Shown: piece by piece, positions 16,726 through 24,337 of the stretch
Layout: every line of letters begins with the position of its first letter
Numbering within the stretch: the first letter of the stretch is position 1
DNA from: DATFCK01 sp045809745
GTDB taxonomy: Bacteria > Verrucomicrobiota > Verrucomicrobiia > Chthoniobacterales > UBA10450
Reading direction: 5' to 3'
Assembly (NCBI GenBank): GCA_045809745.1
Contig: JBJMXE010000106.1
Location: 1-31,471, forward strand
Length of the DNA: 31,471 bases
Notes under the pieces: model-generated
Seen by the model: the letters and a program-made list of their open reading frames with translations, nothing else
What the model was told of the DNA's origin: nothing
Databases searched by the model: none
Program-made: the position numbers and the translations under genes

Positions 16726-17510
16726 ATGCTCCGGCGACGGACCTCGAACCGCCCCTGCTGTTTGAGTGGGTGCCGCCGAAAGGCGAGAAGTTCCTGATCA
16801 CCGTTTTCCTGATCGGATCGCTATTTGTTCACGCCCTCGCGTTTTACCTTTTCCGCATCATCTATCCCCCGGCCATTGCGGTGCTCCCGCCGCCGGCTCA
16901 CATCGCGCTGATCGGATCTAATTCAGAGGAAGGGCGAAGCTTATTGCGGTGGATTGAAGCAGAGGATCCGGCCCTGGCATTTGCAACCGTTCCCCCGAGC
17001 GAGACGCGGGTTCGAACTCTGCCTAAGCTCGAGCACATTCCCTCGTACATGGTTCAAGAGCCGAAGCTGAAGGATGCTCCGCCGATGCCGACAGTCGATA
17101 TTCGCGCGGAAGCTTTTCCGCCGGGACCGGCGCCGATCGCGCGACCCACTGAAGCACCATGGCCCAAAACTTCTACCCGCATCTTATTCTCCGACGAATT
17201 AGTGGCGCTCGGACAGCCGAATCTCACGCCCCTCCAATTCGCCGGTTCGACCGGTGAACCGCCCGAAAATGTGCGGTTCCGGGTGGCGGTCAATCAGCGG
17301 GGCGAGGTTCGCTATTGTTTCCGGGTGAACTCCTCCGGTGATGCTGCCCTCGATGAGCAGGCTCGCTTATGGCTGGTGCGCAGCCGCTTTAATGTCCCTG
17401 CCGCTAACGCCGATCCCGACGGTGAAAAACTAGTCTGGGGCATTGCCACCGTAGCATGGGGTAACGACGTCTCGCAACCCGCCCGCCCGGCCGGTGCCGC
17501 CACCCCGTGA
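16722..17510 (+). CDS. tonB: TonB-like energy transducer
   Basis: A 262-residue protein with one N-terminal membrane helix (about 23-46, FLITVFLIGSLFVHALAFYL, including the usual His in the helix), a proline-rich periplasmic linker (about 50-165) and a C-terminal domain (about 180-255) with RFRVAVNQRGEVRYCFRVNS and SGDAALDEQARLWLVRSRF, the TonB-type G-x-V / SSG-x-x-x-LD-x-x-A pattern. It is expected to couple the ExbBD proton motor to outer-membrane receptors. No TonB-dependent receptor gene lies in the window. It overlaps exbD and the following gene by four bases each. Confidence 0.85.
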   Translation: MNAPATDLEPPLLFEWVPPKGEKFLITVFLIGSLFVHALAFYLFRIIYPPAIAVLPPPAHIALIGSNSEEGRSLLRWIEAEDPALAFATVPPSETRVRTLPKLEHIPSYMVQEPKLKDAPPMPTVDIRAEAFPPGPAPIARPTEAPWPKTSTRILFSDELVALGQPNLTPLQFAGSTGEPPENVRFRVAVNQRGEVRYCFRVNSSGDAALDEQARLWLVRSRFNVPAANADPDGEKLVWGIATVAWGNDVSQPARPAGAATP

Positions 17511-17746
17511 TTCCCGTCAGTCTCGGCGCGCTGGTCACCATTTATCTGCTGCTTTTTCTTGCGGCGGTTTTCCTTCTTTGGATATTGGGAGAGTGGAATA
17601 GGCGGCGACGCGAGCGTCGAGCTCTGGAGTTCCGGGTCCGGTGCGTTATCTGCGCGTTTGAATTCGAAGATAGAACCGCTGTTTTGCTTCCCCGCTGTCC
17701 ACGGTGCGGCAGCCTGAACGAAAGATTTAAACTGGAGCGAATTTAG
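17507..17746 (+). CDS. Small membrane-anchored zinc-ribbon protein, unknown function
   Basis: A 79-residue product with one membrane helix (about 8-28), a very basic stretch (NRRRRERR, 31-38) that should face the cytoplasm, and a CxxC...CxxC zinc ribbon (C46, C49, C64, C67; CVIC and CPRC). The GTG start overlaps the tonB-like stop (GTGA), so it is part of the exbB operon. I do not recognise the family. A regulatory or assembly role for the ExbBD-TonB complex is only a guess from context. Confidence 0.75.
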   Translation: MIPVSLGALVTIYLLLFLAAVFLLWILGEWNRRRRERRALEFRVRCVICAFEFEDRTAVLLPRCPRCGSLNERFKLERI

Positions 17747-17783
17747 TGTTGTCAGACAGGTTTGACTTACCATCGTTGACTCT

Positions 17784-18962
17784 ATGGGAATGTGGATAGG
17801 ACGTAATCGGAAAGCACGGGTGACCTACGGCTTCGACGAAATTGCCCTGGTCCCCGGGCGCGTGACAATCAATCCTAACGAGGTCGATACCACGTTTCGA
17901 TTGCCCCGGCGTGATGCCGAACCGCTGGCGCTAAAGATTCCGATCTTCGCCAGCGCGATGGACGGCGTGGTGGACGTTCATTTCGCCAGCGCCATGAGCA
18001 AACTTGGCGGCCTCGCGGTGCTGAACCTCGAGGGAGTTCAAACCCGCTACAAAAATCCTTCCGAAGTTCTACAGAAGATTGTTGAAGCCGATAAGGCGGA
18101 GATCACTTCCCTGCTTCAAAGGATTTATCAGGAGCCGGTGCAGGAAGATCTCATCGGCGCGCGTGTTCGCCAGATCAAGGACAGCGGTGGAATCGCAGCC
18201 GTTAGTTCGATTCCGCAGCGAGCGGCGCAATTCGGCGCCATTGCCCAGGAAGCCGGTGCTGACGTGTTCGTGGTGCAGAGCACCGTATCCACCGTTCAAC
18301 ACATCTCCTCTGAATATAAATCCCTCGATCTCGCCAAATTTTGTCGGGATATGCGGATCCCCGTGATTGTCGGTAACACCGTTGGGTACGACGTCACTTT
18401 CGAGATCATGGGATGCGGACCCGCAGCGGTGCTGATCGGAGTAGGCCCCGGTGCGGCTTGCACCTCGCGTGGCGTACTGGGACTCGGCGTGCCGCAGGTC
18501 ACCGCCACGGTGGACTGCGCAGCGGCACGTGATGCTTACTTCAAGAAGACGGCGCGTTACGTTCCAATTATTACTGACGGCGGAATGAGCAAAGGCGGCG
18601 ATGTGTGCAAAGCCCTCGCCTGTGGGGCCGATGCGGTGATGGTCGGCAGCGCCTTTGCCAAAGCGGAAGAGGCGCCGGGGTGTGGTTATCACTGGGGCAT
18701 GGCGACTCCGCACGCCAATCTGCCGCGCGGCACCCGGATTCGCGTCGGCACGACCGGCTCGTTGAAACAAATCCTGTTCGGACCGGCTGAAGTGGATGAC
18801 GGGAGTCAGAACCTGGTCGGCGCAATTACCACCTGCATGGGCAATGTCGGGGCGCGCGACCTTAGCGAGTTTCAGCAAACCGAAATCATCATTGCTCCCT
18901 CGATCAAGACCGAGGGTAAACTTTTCCAGACGGTCCAAAGCGTGGGCATGGGATCCCGCTAA
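17784..18962 (+). CDS. guaB3: GuaB3-type IMP dehydrogenase family protein (no CBS domains)
   Basis: A TIM-barrel enzyme of the IMPDH/GMP reductase superfamily. The 392-residue length, the absence of CBS (Bateman) domains and the opening GRNRKARVTYGFDEIALVPG match the GuaB3 subgroup of Actinobacteria and Cyanobacteria rather than canonical GuaB (about 490 residues). The catalytic loop reads GVGPGAACTSRG with Cys226, and the phosphate-binding region reads TDGGMSKGGDV and ADAVMVGSAFAKAEEAPG. It may oxidise IMP to XMP, or perform a related purine conversion, without nucleotide feedback through CBS domains. It starts 37 bases after the zinc-ribbon gene, with no clear Shine-Dalgarno. Confidence 0.85.
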   Translation: MGMWIGRNRKARVTYGFDEIALVPGRVTINPNEVDTTFRLPRRDAEPLALKIPIFASAMDGVVDVHFASAMSKLGGLAVLNLEGVQTRYKNPSEVLQKIVEADKAEITSLLQRIYQEPVQEDLIGARVRQIKDSGGIAAVSSIPQRAAQFGAIAQEAGADVFVVQSTVSTVQHISSEYKSLDLAKFCRDMRIPVIVGNTVGYDVTFEIMGCGPAAVLIGVGPGAACTSRGVLGLGVPQVTATVDCAAARDAYFKKTARYVPIITDGGMSKGGDVCKALACGADAVMVGSAFAKAEEAPGCGYHWGMATPHANLPRGTRIRVGTTGSLKQILFGPAEVDDGSQNLVGAITTCMGNVGARDLSEFQQTEIIIAPSIKTEGKLFQTVQSVGMGSR

Positions 18963-18991
18963 GTTCACTTCACGATTCAGCGATTGATAGG

Positions 18992-19044
18992 TTTAGTGAT
19001 TTTTGCTTTTAATCGTTCGATCACTAACCCGCTAAATCACTAAA
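18992..19044 (+). promoter_or_regulatory. 11-bp inverted repeat overlapping the fabF start codon
   Basis: TTTAGTGATTT (18992-19002) and AAATCACTAAA (19034-19044) are perfect complements; the right arm ends on the A of the fabF ATG. In the mRNA a hairpin with a 31-base loop could mask initiation. GATCACTAAC at 19018-19027 is a further related copy, so it may equally be a remnant of an A/T-rich repeat. No Shine-Dalgarno is visible for fabF. Confidence 0.45.
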
Positions 19045-20294
19045 TGACTAACGACCGCAGAGTTGTTATAACCGGCCTCGGGGCGATCACGCCGGTTGGT
19101 AACGACGTGGAGACTTTCTGGTCGAGCCTGAAAAATGGCGTCAGCGGCATCCGACGGATCGAAAGCTTCGACGTATCCAGTTACGACTGCCAGATCGGTG
19201 GGGAAGTTCGCGGTTTCGACCCCAAGCCTTACTTCAAAAACGCGAAAGACGTTAGGCGAACCGATCGGTTTGCCCAGTTGGCAATGGCGGCAGCAAACAT
19301 GGCCGTTCAGGACGGCGGAGTGGATTTGCAGAAAATGAACCTGGACCGGTTCGGCGTGATCGTCAGCAGCGGGATCGGTGGCCTTCGCACTCTTCAGGAC
19401 CAGCACAACATCCTAAACAGCAAAGGTCCGTCGCGCACCTCCCCGTTCACCATTCCGATGTTGATCAGCAACATGGCCAGCGGGCTGATCTCGATGGAAT
19501 TCGGATTGCGCGGGCCGAATCTTTGCATCGTCACCGCCTGCGCCACCTCCAACAATGCGATCGGAGAATCATGGCGCATGATCAAATTCGGCGATGCCGA
19601 CATTTTTTTGGCCGGAGGTTCGGAGGCGTCGATTGTTCCAATCGGTCTCGCCGGATTTTCGGCAATGAAAGCGCTAAGCACTCGGAATGACGATCCCGAG
19701 CGCGCTTCGCGTCCGTTTGATCGGGATCGCGATGGGTTCGTGATGAGCGAAGGCGCAGGCGTGGTGGTGGTCGAGGAGCTCGAACACGCCAAGGCTCGCG
19801 GCGCCCGGATCTATTGTGAGCTGGCCGGCTACGGCCTAACCGCTGATGCCCACCACATGACTGCGCCGCCACCGGAGGGCGAAGGCGCCGCCAGGGCGAT
19901 GCGGATCGCGCTCGATCATGCCGGTATCCGGCCGGAACAGGTTGATTATATCAATGCTCATGCAACGTCGACCGGGCTTGGAGACATCAGCGAGACGTTT
20001 GCGATCAAGCACGTGTTCGGCGACAACGTTAAAAACGTTTCGATCAGCGCCACCAAATCGATGACCGGTCACTTGTTAGGCGGAGCGGGAGCGGTGGAGA
20101 TGGCGGCCTGCGCGCTGGCCATTCGCGATTCGGTGATTCCGCCGACGATCAATTTAGAAAATCCCGATCCGCAATGCGATCTGGATTACACCGCGAACCA
20201 GGCGAAGGAACGGAAAGTCCGGGTGGCGGTGAACAACTCCTTTGGTTTCGGCGGGCATAATGCCACGCTTGTTGCGACGGCTTTTGAAGAGTAA
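19044..20294 (+). CDS. fabF: Beta-ketoacyl-ACP synthase II FabF
   Basis: Cytoplasmic condensing enzyme of fatty acid elongation. The 416 residues carry the Cys-His-His triad: C166 in TACATSNNAIGE, H306 in NAHATSTGLGD and H343 in SMTGHLLGGAGAVE, plus the C-terminal VNNSFGFGGHNATLV. The N-terminus RRVVITGLGAITPVGNDV is typical. Length and motifs are those of a housekeeping FabF. No acpP is adjacent in the window, so it may be a stand-alone copy. The start codon lies in an inverted repeat and the stop codon in a strong hairpin. Confidence 0.96.
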   Translation: MTNDRRVVITGLGAITPVGNDVETFWSSLKNGVSGIRRIESFDVSSYDCQIGGEVRGFDPKPYFKNAKDVRRTDRFAQLAMAAANMAVQDGGVDLQKMNLDRFGVIVSSGIGGLRTLQDQHNILNSKGPSRTSPFTIPMLISNMASGLISMEFGLRGPNLCIVTACATSNNAIGESWRMIKFGDADIFLAGGSEASIVPIGLAGFSAMKALSTRNDDPERASRPFDRDRDGFVMSEGAGVVVVEELEHAKARGARIYCELAGYGLTADAHHMTAPPPEGEGAARAMRIALDHAGIRPEQVDYINAHATSTGLGDISETFAIKHVFGDNVKNVSISATKSMTGHLLGGAGAVEMAACALAIRDSVIPPTINLENPDPQCDLDYTANQAKERKVRVAVNNSFGFGGHNATLVATAFEE

Positions 20295-20306
20295 AGCCGT
20301 CCCAAC
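20271..20306 (+). terminator. Long hairpin spanning the fabF stop codon
   Basis: GACGGCTTT (20276-20284) pairs perfectly with AAAGCCGTC (20293-20301) over an 8-base loop. Beyond one mismatch the stem extends with GTTG (20271) and CAAC (20303). The fabF TAA is inside the structure. No U-tract follows, so a terminator is plausible but not canonical; a 3' mRNA protection hairpin is an alternative. Confidence 0.5.
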
Positions 20307-20349
20307 AAGAAATCCGAAGTTCGAATTCCGAAGGCTAAAAAGCGCCAAG

Positions 20350-20424
20350 GGAGGGACGAGCTCGTCTCGTCCCATAAATTATCCGAGTTGAAGATAGCGG
20401 ACGAGACAAGGTCGTCCCTCCGAT
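20350..20424. repeat. REP-like inverted pair, left of the transposase
   Basis: Two hairpin units face each other. Unit 1 is GGAGGGACGAGCTCGT + CTCGTCCCA (20350-20374; stem GGGACGAG/CTCGTCCC). Unit 2 is the reverse form GGACGAGACAAGGTCGTCCC + TCCG (20399-20422; slightly degraded stem). The spacer contains AATTATCCGAG. A near-identical pair lies at 20936-21014. Confidence 0.85.
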
Positions 20425-20465
20425 GCGCATTGCACCCCCGCCGCCATGAATGTTATGCAATCACA

Positions 20466-20933
20466 ATGGAGTCCGATGGACGCCAACATCCGGTTCATCT
20501 CAGTCCGAACGAAAGGCATAATACTCCCGTCATCATCTACGTGACGGTTTGCGCGAAGGACCGTAAGCGGATCCTGGCGAACCCAGTCGTCCATCCGTGG
20601 TTGATTCGCACATGGCAAGAAAATGCAGGTTGGCTGGTCGGCCGGTATATGATCATGCCGGATCATATTCATTTCTTCACCGCACCGGCCGAAAACCCGC
20701 CGTCGGCATTTACGGCGTGGATGAAACGTTGGAAATCGTTTTCCGCAAGGTGTTGGCCATATCCGGAGCAAGCTCCTATTTGGCAACGTGAGGCTTGGGA
20801 TACTCAACTACGTCGGCACGAAAGTTACGCATCGAAATGGGAATACGTCGTTAACAATCCGGTGCGCGCCGGCCTAACCAAGCGCGCCGAGGATTGGCCC
20901 TACCAAGGAGAGCTGAACGAACTGCGTTGGTGA
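20466..20933 (+). CDS. REP-associated tyrosine transposase (RAYT, Y1/HUH family)
   Basis: A 155-residue single-strand DNA transposase of the IS200/IS605-related TnpA_REP group, thought to mobilise or maintain REP palindromes. It shows the metal-binding HUH motif as MPDHIHFF (H67, H69) and the C-terminal RRHESYASKWEYVVNNPVRAGL region with candidate nucleophile Tyr121. The frame opens further upstream through the repeat, but the ATG at 20466 gives the normal RAYT N-terminus. The gene is intact. The same inverted repeat pair lies on both sides, the right one only three bases after the stop, so the gene and its cognate REPs form one unit. Confidence 0.9.
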   Translation: MESDGRQHPVHLSPNERHNTPVIIYVTVCAKDRKRILANPVVHPWLIRTWQENAGWLVGRYMIMPDHIHFFTAPAENPPSAFTAWMKRWKSFSARCWPYPEQAPIWQREAWDTQLRRHESYASKWEYVVNNPVRAGLTKRAEDWPYQGELNELRW

Positions 20934-20935
20934 AC

Positions 20936-21014
20936 GGAGGGACGAGCTCGTCTCGTCCCATGAATTATCCGAGCCAGAAAACATAGTGGGACGAGACAAG
21001 CTCGTCCCTCCGAT
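20936..21014. repeat. REP-like inverted pair, right of the transposase
   Basis: Unit 1 is GGAGGGACGAGCTCGT + CTCGTCCCA (20936-20960). Unit 2 is TGGGACGAGACAAGCTCG + TCCCTCCGAT (20987-21014); both have perfect 8-bp GGGACGAG/CTCGTCCC stems. The spacer again has AATTATCCGAG. It lies between the ends of the convergent transposase and roadblock genes and could also act as a bidirectional mRNA 3' end structure. Confidence 0.88.
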
Positions 21015-21028
21015 ACCCGGCGAAGACC

Positions 21029-21493
21029 CTATTCTGCAAAGATCGGCGCGGCCGAAATATCGCTGGCCGAAAACTCCAGCCCGTGACCGTTCCGTTGCAG
21101 CTGCTTGAGAAGATTCGCCACGTTCTGTCCGGCGCCGGTCGAATAGAACCGAACCAGGCCAACCGTCGTCCGGGTGCCGAACACCGTGATCATGATCGTG
21201 TCTTCATCCACCGAGTTCATGAACATGTGGCTGCCGTTGCCCTGGTGATACAGCGCATTGAATTCGACTTCGCCAATTCGGCGCGCCAATTCGCGGGTCG
21301 CAGCAAACGATCCTGCGGCCAGCGCCGCGATAATCGTCACATCCATGACGTCGCGATCGCCAAACTGCGAAATGACGTTGCCGCCACGGTCGATGACGAC
21401 GGTCAAGTCAGCTTCCGACTTCTTCAGGAAATCCCCCAGCACGCCGTCAAGCGTGGCAACATCCTGAATCGTTAGGACGGGAATCCCATTCAT
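21029..21493 (-). CDS. Roadblock/LC7-domain protein (MglB-like)
   Basis: A 154-residue protein with one roadblock/LC7 domain: VLTIQDVATLDGVLGDFL, then LTVVIDRGGNVISQFG (29-44), DVTIIAALAAGSFAATREL and a central beta strand region around TIMITVFGTRTTVGLVRFYS. Such proteins act as dimeric partners or GTPase-activating proteins of MglA-type GTPases. Its ATG overlaps the stop of the upstream mglA-like gene (ATGA), strong support for a functional pair. It is the last gene of a five-gene minus-strand operon. MglB of Myxococcus is the functional model; whether this one has GAP activity is not visible from sequence. Confidence 0.88.
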   Translation of the reverse strand: MNGIPVLTIQDVATLDGVLGDFLKKSEADLTVVIDRGGNVISQFGDRDVMDVTIIAALAAGSFAATRELARRIGEVEFNALYHQGNGSHMFMNSVDEDTIMITVFGTRTTVGLVRFYSTGAGQNVANLLKQLQRNGHGLEFSASDISAAPIFAE

Positions 21494-22149
21494 GCCGGAA
21501 TTTGACTGTCTGGCTCAACCGGGATCGCCACGGGCGGCGCCACAGTCGAAGGCAGTTCGCTTTGTTTGCTGAACTTGTGGAGAAGAATCTGGGAGATCGC
21601 ATTTAAGGCGGCGAAAACATTCTGACCACTGCTCGAGACGACCTCGAAGCTCTGCAGCCGCTTCTTCCGGTTGTTCAACACGTACTCCATGTAGTTCACC
21701 GGCGCGATATTCTGAAGATCCCGTTTGTTGTACTGAAGCACACACGGAATCTCGTCCAGCGCGACGTTCTGTTTCGCCAGGTTTTCTTCCAGGTTCTTAA
21801 AGCTTTCCACGTTCTCTTCCATTTTCTCCCACTGTGAATCGGCCACGTAGCAAATGCCGTCCACGCTTCGGAGAACCAGTTGCCGGGTCGCGTTGTAAAT
21901 GACCTGCCCGGGGACGGTGTAGAGTTGGAATTTCGTTACGAAACCTTTGATCACCACCGCATTCAGCGGGAGGAAGTCGAAAAACAAGGTGCGATCGGCG
22001 GCCGTGGCTAACGACACGAGGTCGCCGCGGTTGGCCGGGTTAATCCGCTGGTGAATGTAACTGAGATTGGTTGTCTTACCGCACAGCGCCGGACCGTAAT
22101 ACACGATCTTAAATTGGATCTCGCGGCTGGCGTAATTAATGATCGACAT
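21490..22149 (-). CDS. mglA: MglA-type small Ras-like GTPase
   Basis: A 219-residue cytoplasmic GTPase. P-loop GPALCGKT (19-26) and NKRD (141-144) for guanine recognition are present. The G3 region reads LYTVPGQ with Thr78 in place of the usual Asp, which is characteristic of MglA proteins including Myxococcus MglA. A Pro/Val-rich tail of about 20 residues (203-219) follows the GTPase domain. MglA/MglB pairs set cell polarity and control type IV pili. Here the pair sits downstream of a pilus/secretion ATPase, which suggests it positions or gates that machine. It overlaps the preceding gene by 14 bases and the roadblock gene by four. Confidence 0.93.
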   Translation of the reverse strand: MSIINYASREIQFKIVYYGPALCGKTTNLSYIHQRINPANRGDLVSLATAADRTLFFDFLPLNAVVIKGFVTKFQLYTVPGQVIYNATRQLVLRSVDGICYVADSQWEKMEENVESFKNLEENLAKQNVALDEIPCVLQYNKRDLQNIAPVNYMEYVLNNRKKRLQSFEVVSSSGQNVFAALNAISQILLHKFSKQSELPSTVAPPVAIPVEPDSQIPA

Positions 22150-24331
22150 GATTTCCTTCTGGTTTGGCGAAGATTTGCGCGAGTTCTTTGGTCATTTCTG
22201 CAAGCTGCTCCTGCGTGACCGGTTCGAGTTGGCGGTCCGCGTGCAGCACGCTGAGGCATATGTCCCCTTCCATGAAAAAGCTCATTGGTGTTTTGGAGCA
22301 GTGAAGAGTCATGGAAGTGAATTCGCCCAGATTGGTTTCAAGCATGTGCTTCTCAATCTTCTGGAGCAGTGACGGTGCCACCGCGCAGAGTCCTTCCGTG
22401 CCGGTTCCGGGGGGGAGATTGCCGGCCATGGTCAGGCCATCCGCGAATGAAATTGAGCAGGCGGTCACGCCGGGCAGGCAGCTCGCCCGGAGCACAAATT
22501 CCTTGGCGCTACTCTTCGCCTCCGGCGATGGCGCGGGGCTCGAAGCGTCGGATGCCGCGGGCTGTTTCTCCTCAGCTGTAGCCGGGGGCGTTGACCCCGG
22601 CTGTTCTGCGGTGACCGAAGGCTCCGCCGTGGCTGTCGCCTCGGGCTTGAGTTCAGCCTTCGCCTGGCCCTGTTCACTTTCAATCTTCTCTTCTGATTTC
22701 GCCGGCGTGGATTGATCCGGCTCGGCTGCGGGAGCCGGAGCTTTCGCTTCAGCGTTCTTCTCAATACTACTAGCGTCTTCGATCTTCGGTGTTTCGACAC
22801 CAGCAGCTGATGGTTTCTCTAAAGCAGTGTCAGCCGGCGAGTTCGAGGGACCTTTATCGAACCGTTTCTGATCCTCCTTGGCGTGGAACGAGAACGGCGT
22901 TTCAAAATAATCTCCAACTTCCTCGTGCTCCTGATCGTCGCGCATCTTCAAGGCGGCGGTTGGCAGATGTTGCAGAACCTCCTGTAACGGCAGCAGCACC
23001 GGAGTTTCGGTGGCGTCGGTTACGAAAAGATCCCGGTAAGCTTCTGGAATCGCATCGTGAAATAGTTTCGGCTCAATTGCTACCCGACCGCTGGCCAATT
23101 GCGGTTCAATGATCGAGAAAGGCAGTTCCACCACCACGTCATCAGCGATCTCCGGCAACTCGCCTTTTAGCTGAAAGGCGGGCAGGTTTCGGAAACAAAC
23201 ATTCAGCCGCAGACGGACGTTGATAGTACTCGCCCTGGCCGAGTCCGGTTTCCGCGTCACCGGCTCAATCGATGACTCCTCCGCTTCGTCAGTGCCCGGA
23301 TCAACTCCCGGAACCAGCGTCAGCTTCGGCTTGAGCGCATCGTTAGGGGGAGTCAGCTTGAACGGGATTCTGACCGGTGCCGAATTCGTTTTCGGTGGCG
23401 CAGATGAAGGAGTTGGAACGGGCGGCCCGCTTGAGGCTGGAACTCTCTCAGAGGCGGGCGCACCCGCTCCGTTCGGTGGAAGTTTAAATGGAATGCGGGT
23501 CGGAGACGGAGTTGCGTTCGATGATCCTGCCGCGTCCACAGCTGGCGGCGACGTTGGGCCATTTGGCGGCGTCAGTGAAATGCGCCGGCGTCCCGATCCC
23601 CCAAAAGCCTGTTTCCGCTGCGCAACCGGCTCCGGCTCAGCCTTGGCCAGCGAACGCGCCGTGGCAGGTTCGACTTTTACCGGCGGTGCCGCACTGGTCT
23701 GCAACGGCGCCAGACTGGTGCCGAATTTTTGTGTGTCCTCGATCGTGACCTGGAGAAAAGGTGTGTCGACTTGTGGCACAGCCTGATCCTCCATCTGGTC
23801 TTCGCGGACCTGAAGGGTCTCGAACTGCTGCAGCACTTTTTGGAGTGGCAGCGAAACCTGGGTCAGATCGTCGGGCGTTACCGGGTGAATAAAGAGTTCC
23901 GGTGCCTGTTCGTAGATCGAGATGAGCGATGCAGCCGGTTTGCCGATCGCCATTCCCTTCTCAACCTCAGCGGCCTTTATGGTGATCGTGCGCGTGGCAT
24001 CGAACGCCTCACTCGGCTTGACCGAGCCGGTCGGCAATTGATCCAGAAAATCTGCGATCACGAGCTTGATCGCTCGCTCGCTTGGTTCGGGAGACGGTGT
24101 CAGCGGCGTCGGCGTTTCACGGGTACGTCCTTTGGCCGAACCAGCGGCAACCTGAAACGGATCTGCCGGCGCAACTGTGCGCGTGGTGTTCGGCATGACC
24201 GTTTTGCTCAGCCGTTCGCCGGCCGGTTTTTCCGCCAGCGGTCCGCGCGGAACAGCGACCCGGGTTTCAGGCGTATGTTTACCCAGCCGCGCTTTGGCTT
24301 TCTTAAAGAGATCCAGAAAAGGTATCGTCAT
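22136..24331 (-). CDS. Large proline/alanine-rich protein with duplicated module and C-terminal roadblock-like domain
   Basis: 731 residues, mostly disordered in appearance. Two related modules can be aligned by eye. Module 1 is about 86-204 (IKLVIADFLDQLP ... SLPLQKVLQQFETLQVREDQ ... DTPFLQVTIEDTQKFG). Module 2 is about 370-491 (INVRLRLNVCFRNLP ... LLPLQEVLQHLP...MRDDQ ... ETPFSFHAKEDQKRF). Between them is a Pro-rich linker with three copies of a short motif: RRISLTPPN (249), RIPFKLPPN (279), RIPFKLTPPN (321). Residues 500-608 are Ala/Pro/Glu-rich. The C-terminus (about 611-723; CLPGVTACSISFADGLTMAG...) has the look of a roadblock/LC7 domain. No signal peptide. It may be a scaffold tying the ATPase to the MglA GTPase. 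The family is not recognised. Confidence 0.8.
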   Translation of the reverse strand: MTIPFLDLFKKAKARLGKHTPETRVAVPRGPLAEKPAGERLSKTVMPNTTRTVAPADPFQVAAGSAKGRTRETPTPLTPSPEPSERAIKLVIADFLDQLPTGSVKPSEAFDATRTITIKAAEVEKGMAIGKPAASLISIYEQAPELFIHPVTPDDLTQVSLPLQKVLQQFETLQVREDQMEDQAVPQVDTPFLQVTIEDTQKFGTSLAPLQTSAAPPVKVEPATARSLAKAEPEPVAQRKQAFGGSGRRRISLTPPNGPTSPPAVDAAGSSNATPSPTRIPFKLPPNGAGAPASERVPASSGPPVPTPSSAPPKTNSAPVRIPFKLTPPNDALKPKLTLVPGVDPGTDEAEESSIEPVTRKPDSARASTINVRLRLNVCFRNLPAFQLKGELPEIADDVVVELPFSIIEPQLASGRVAIEPKLFHDAIPEAYRDLFVTDATETPVLLPLQEVLQHLPTAALKMRDDQEHEEVGDYFETPFSFHAKEDQKRFDKGPSNSPADTALEKPSAAGVETPKIEDASSIEKNAEAKAPAPAAEPDQSTPAKSEEKIESEQGQAKAELKPEATATAEPSVTAEQPGSTPPATAEEKQPAASDASSPAPSPEAKSSAKEFVLRASCLPGVTACSISFADGLTMAGNLPPGTGTEGLCAVAPSLLQKIEKHMLETNLGEFTSMTLHCSKTPMSFFMEGDICLSVLHADRQLEPVTQEQLAEMTKELAQIFAKPEGNHVDH

Positions 24332-24337
24332 GTGGTT

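Noticed and set aside
18069..18968. 299-residue open frame antisense to the guaB3 gene
   Set aside because: It lies wholly opposite a well-supported enzyme gene, shows no domain or motif, and arises from the codon pattern of the GC-rich opposite strand.
20350..21014. Repeats as a CRISPR array or as terminal inverted repeats of a DDE insertion sequence
   Set aside because: Only two pairs, each an internal palindrome, with no spacers; no target duplication seen, and the gene between encodes a Y1/HUH RAYT rather than a DDE transposase.
23220..23786. Gly/Ser-rich 188-residue frame opposite the proline-rich gene
   Set aside because: Its glycine richness is the complement of the proline codons in the real gene.
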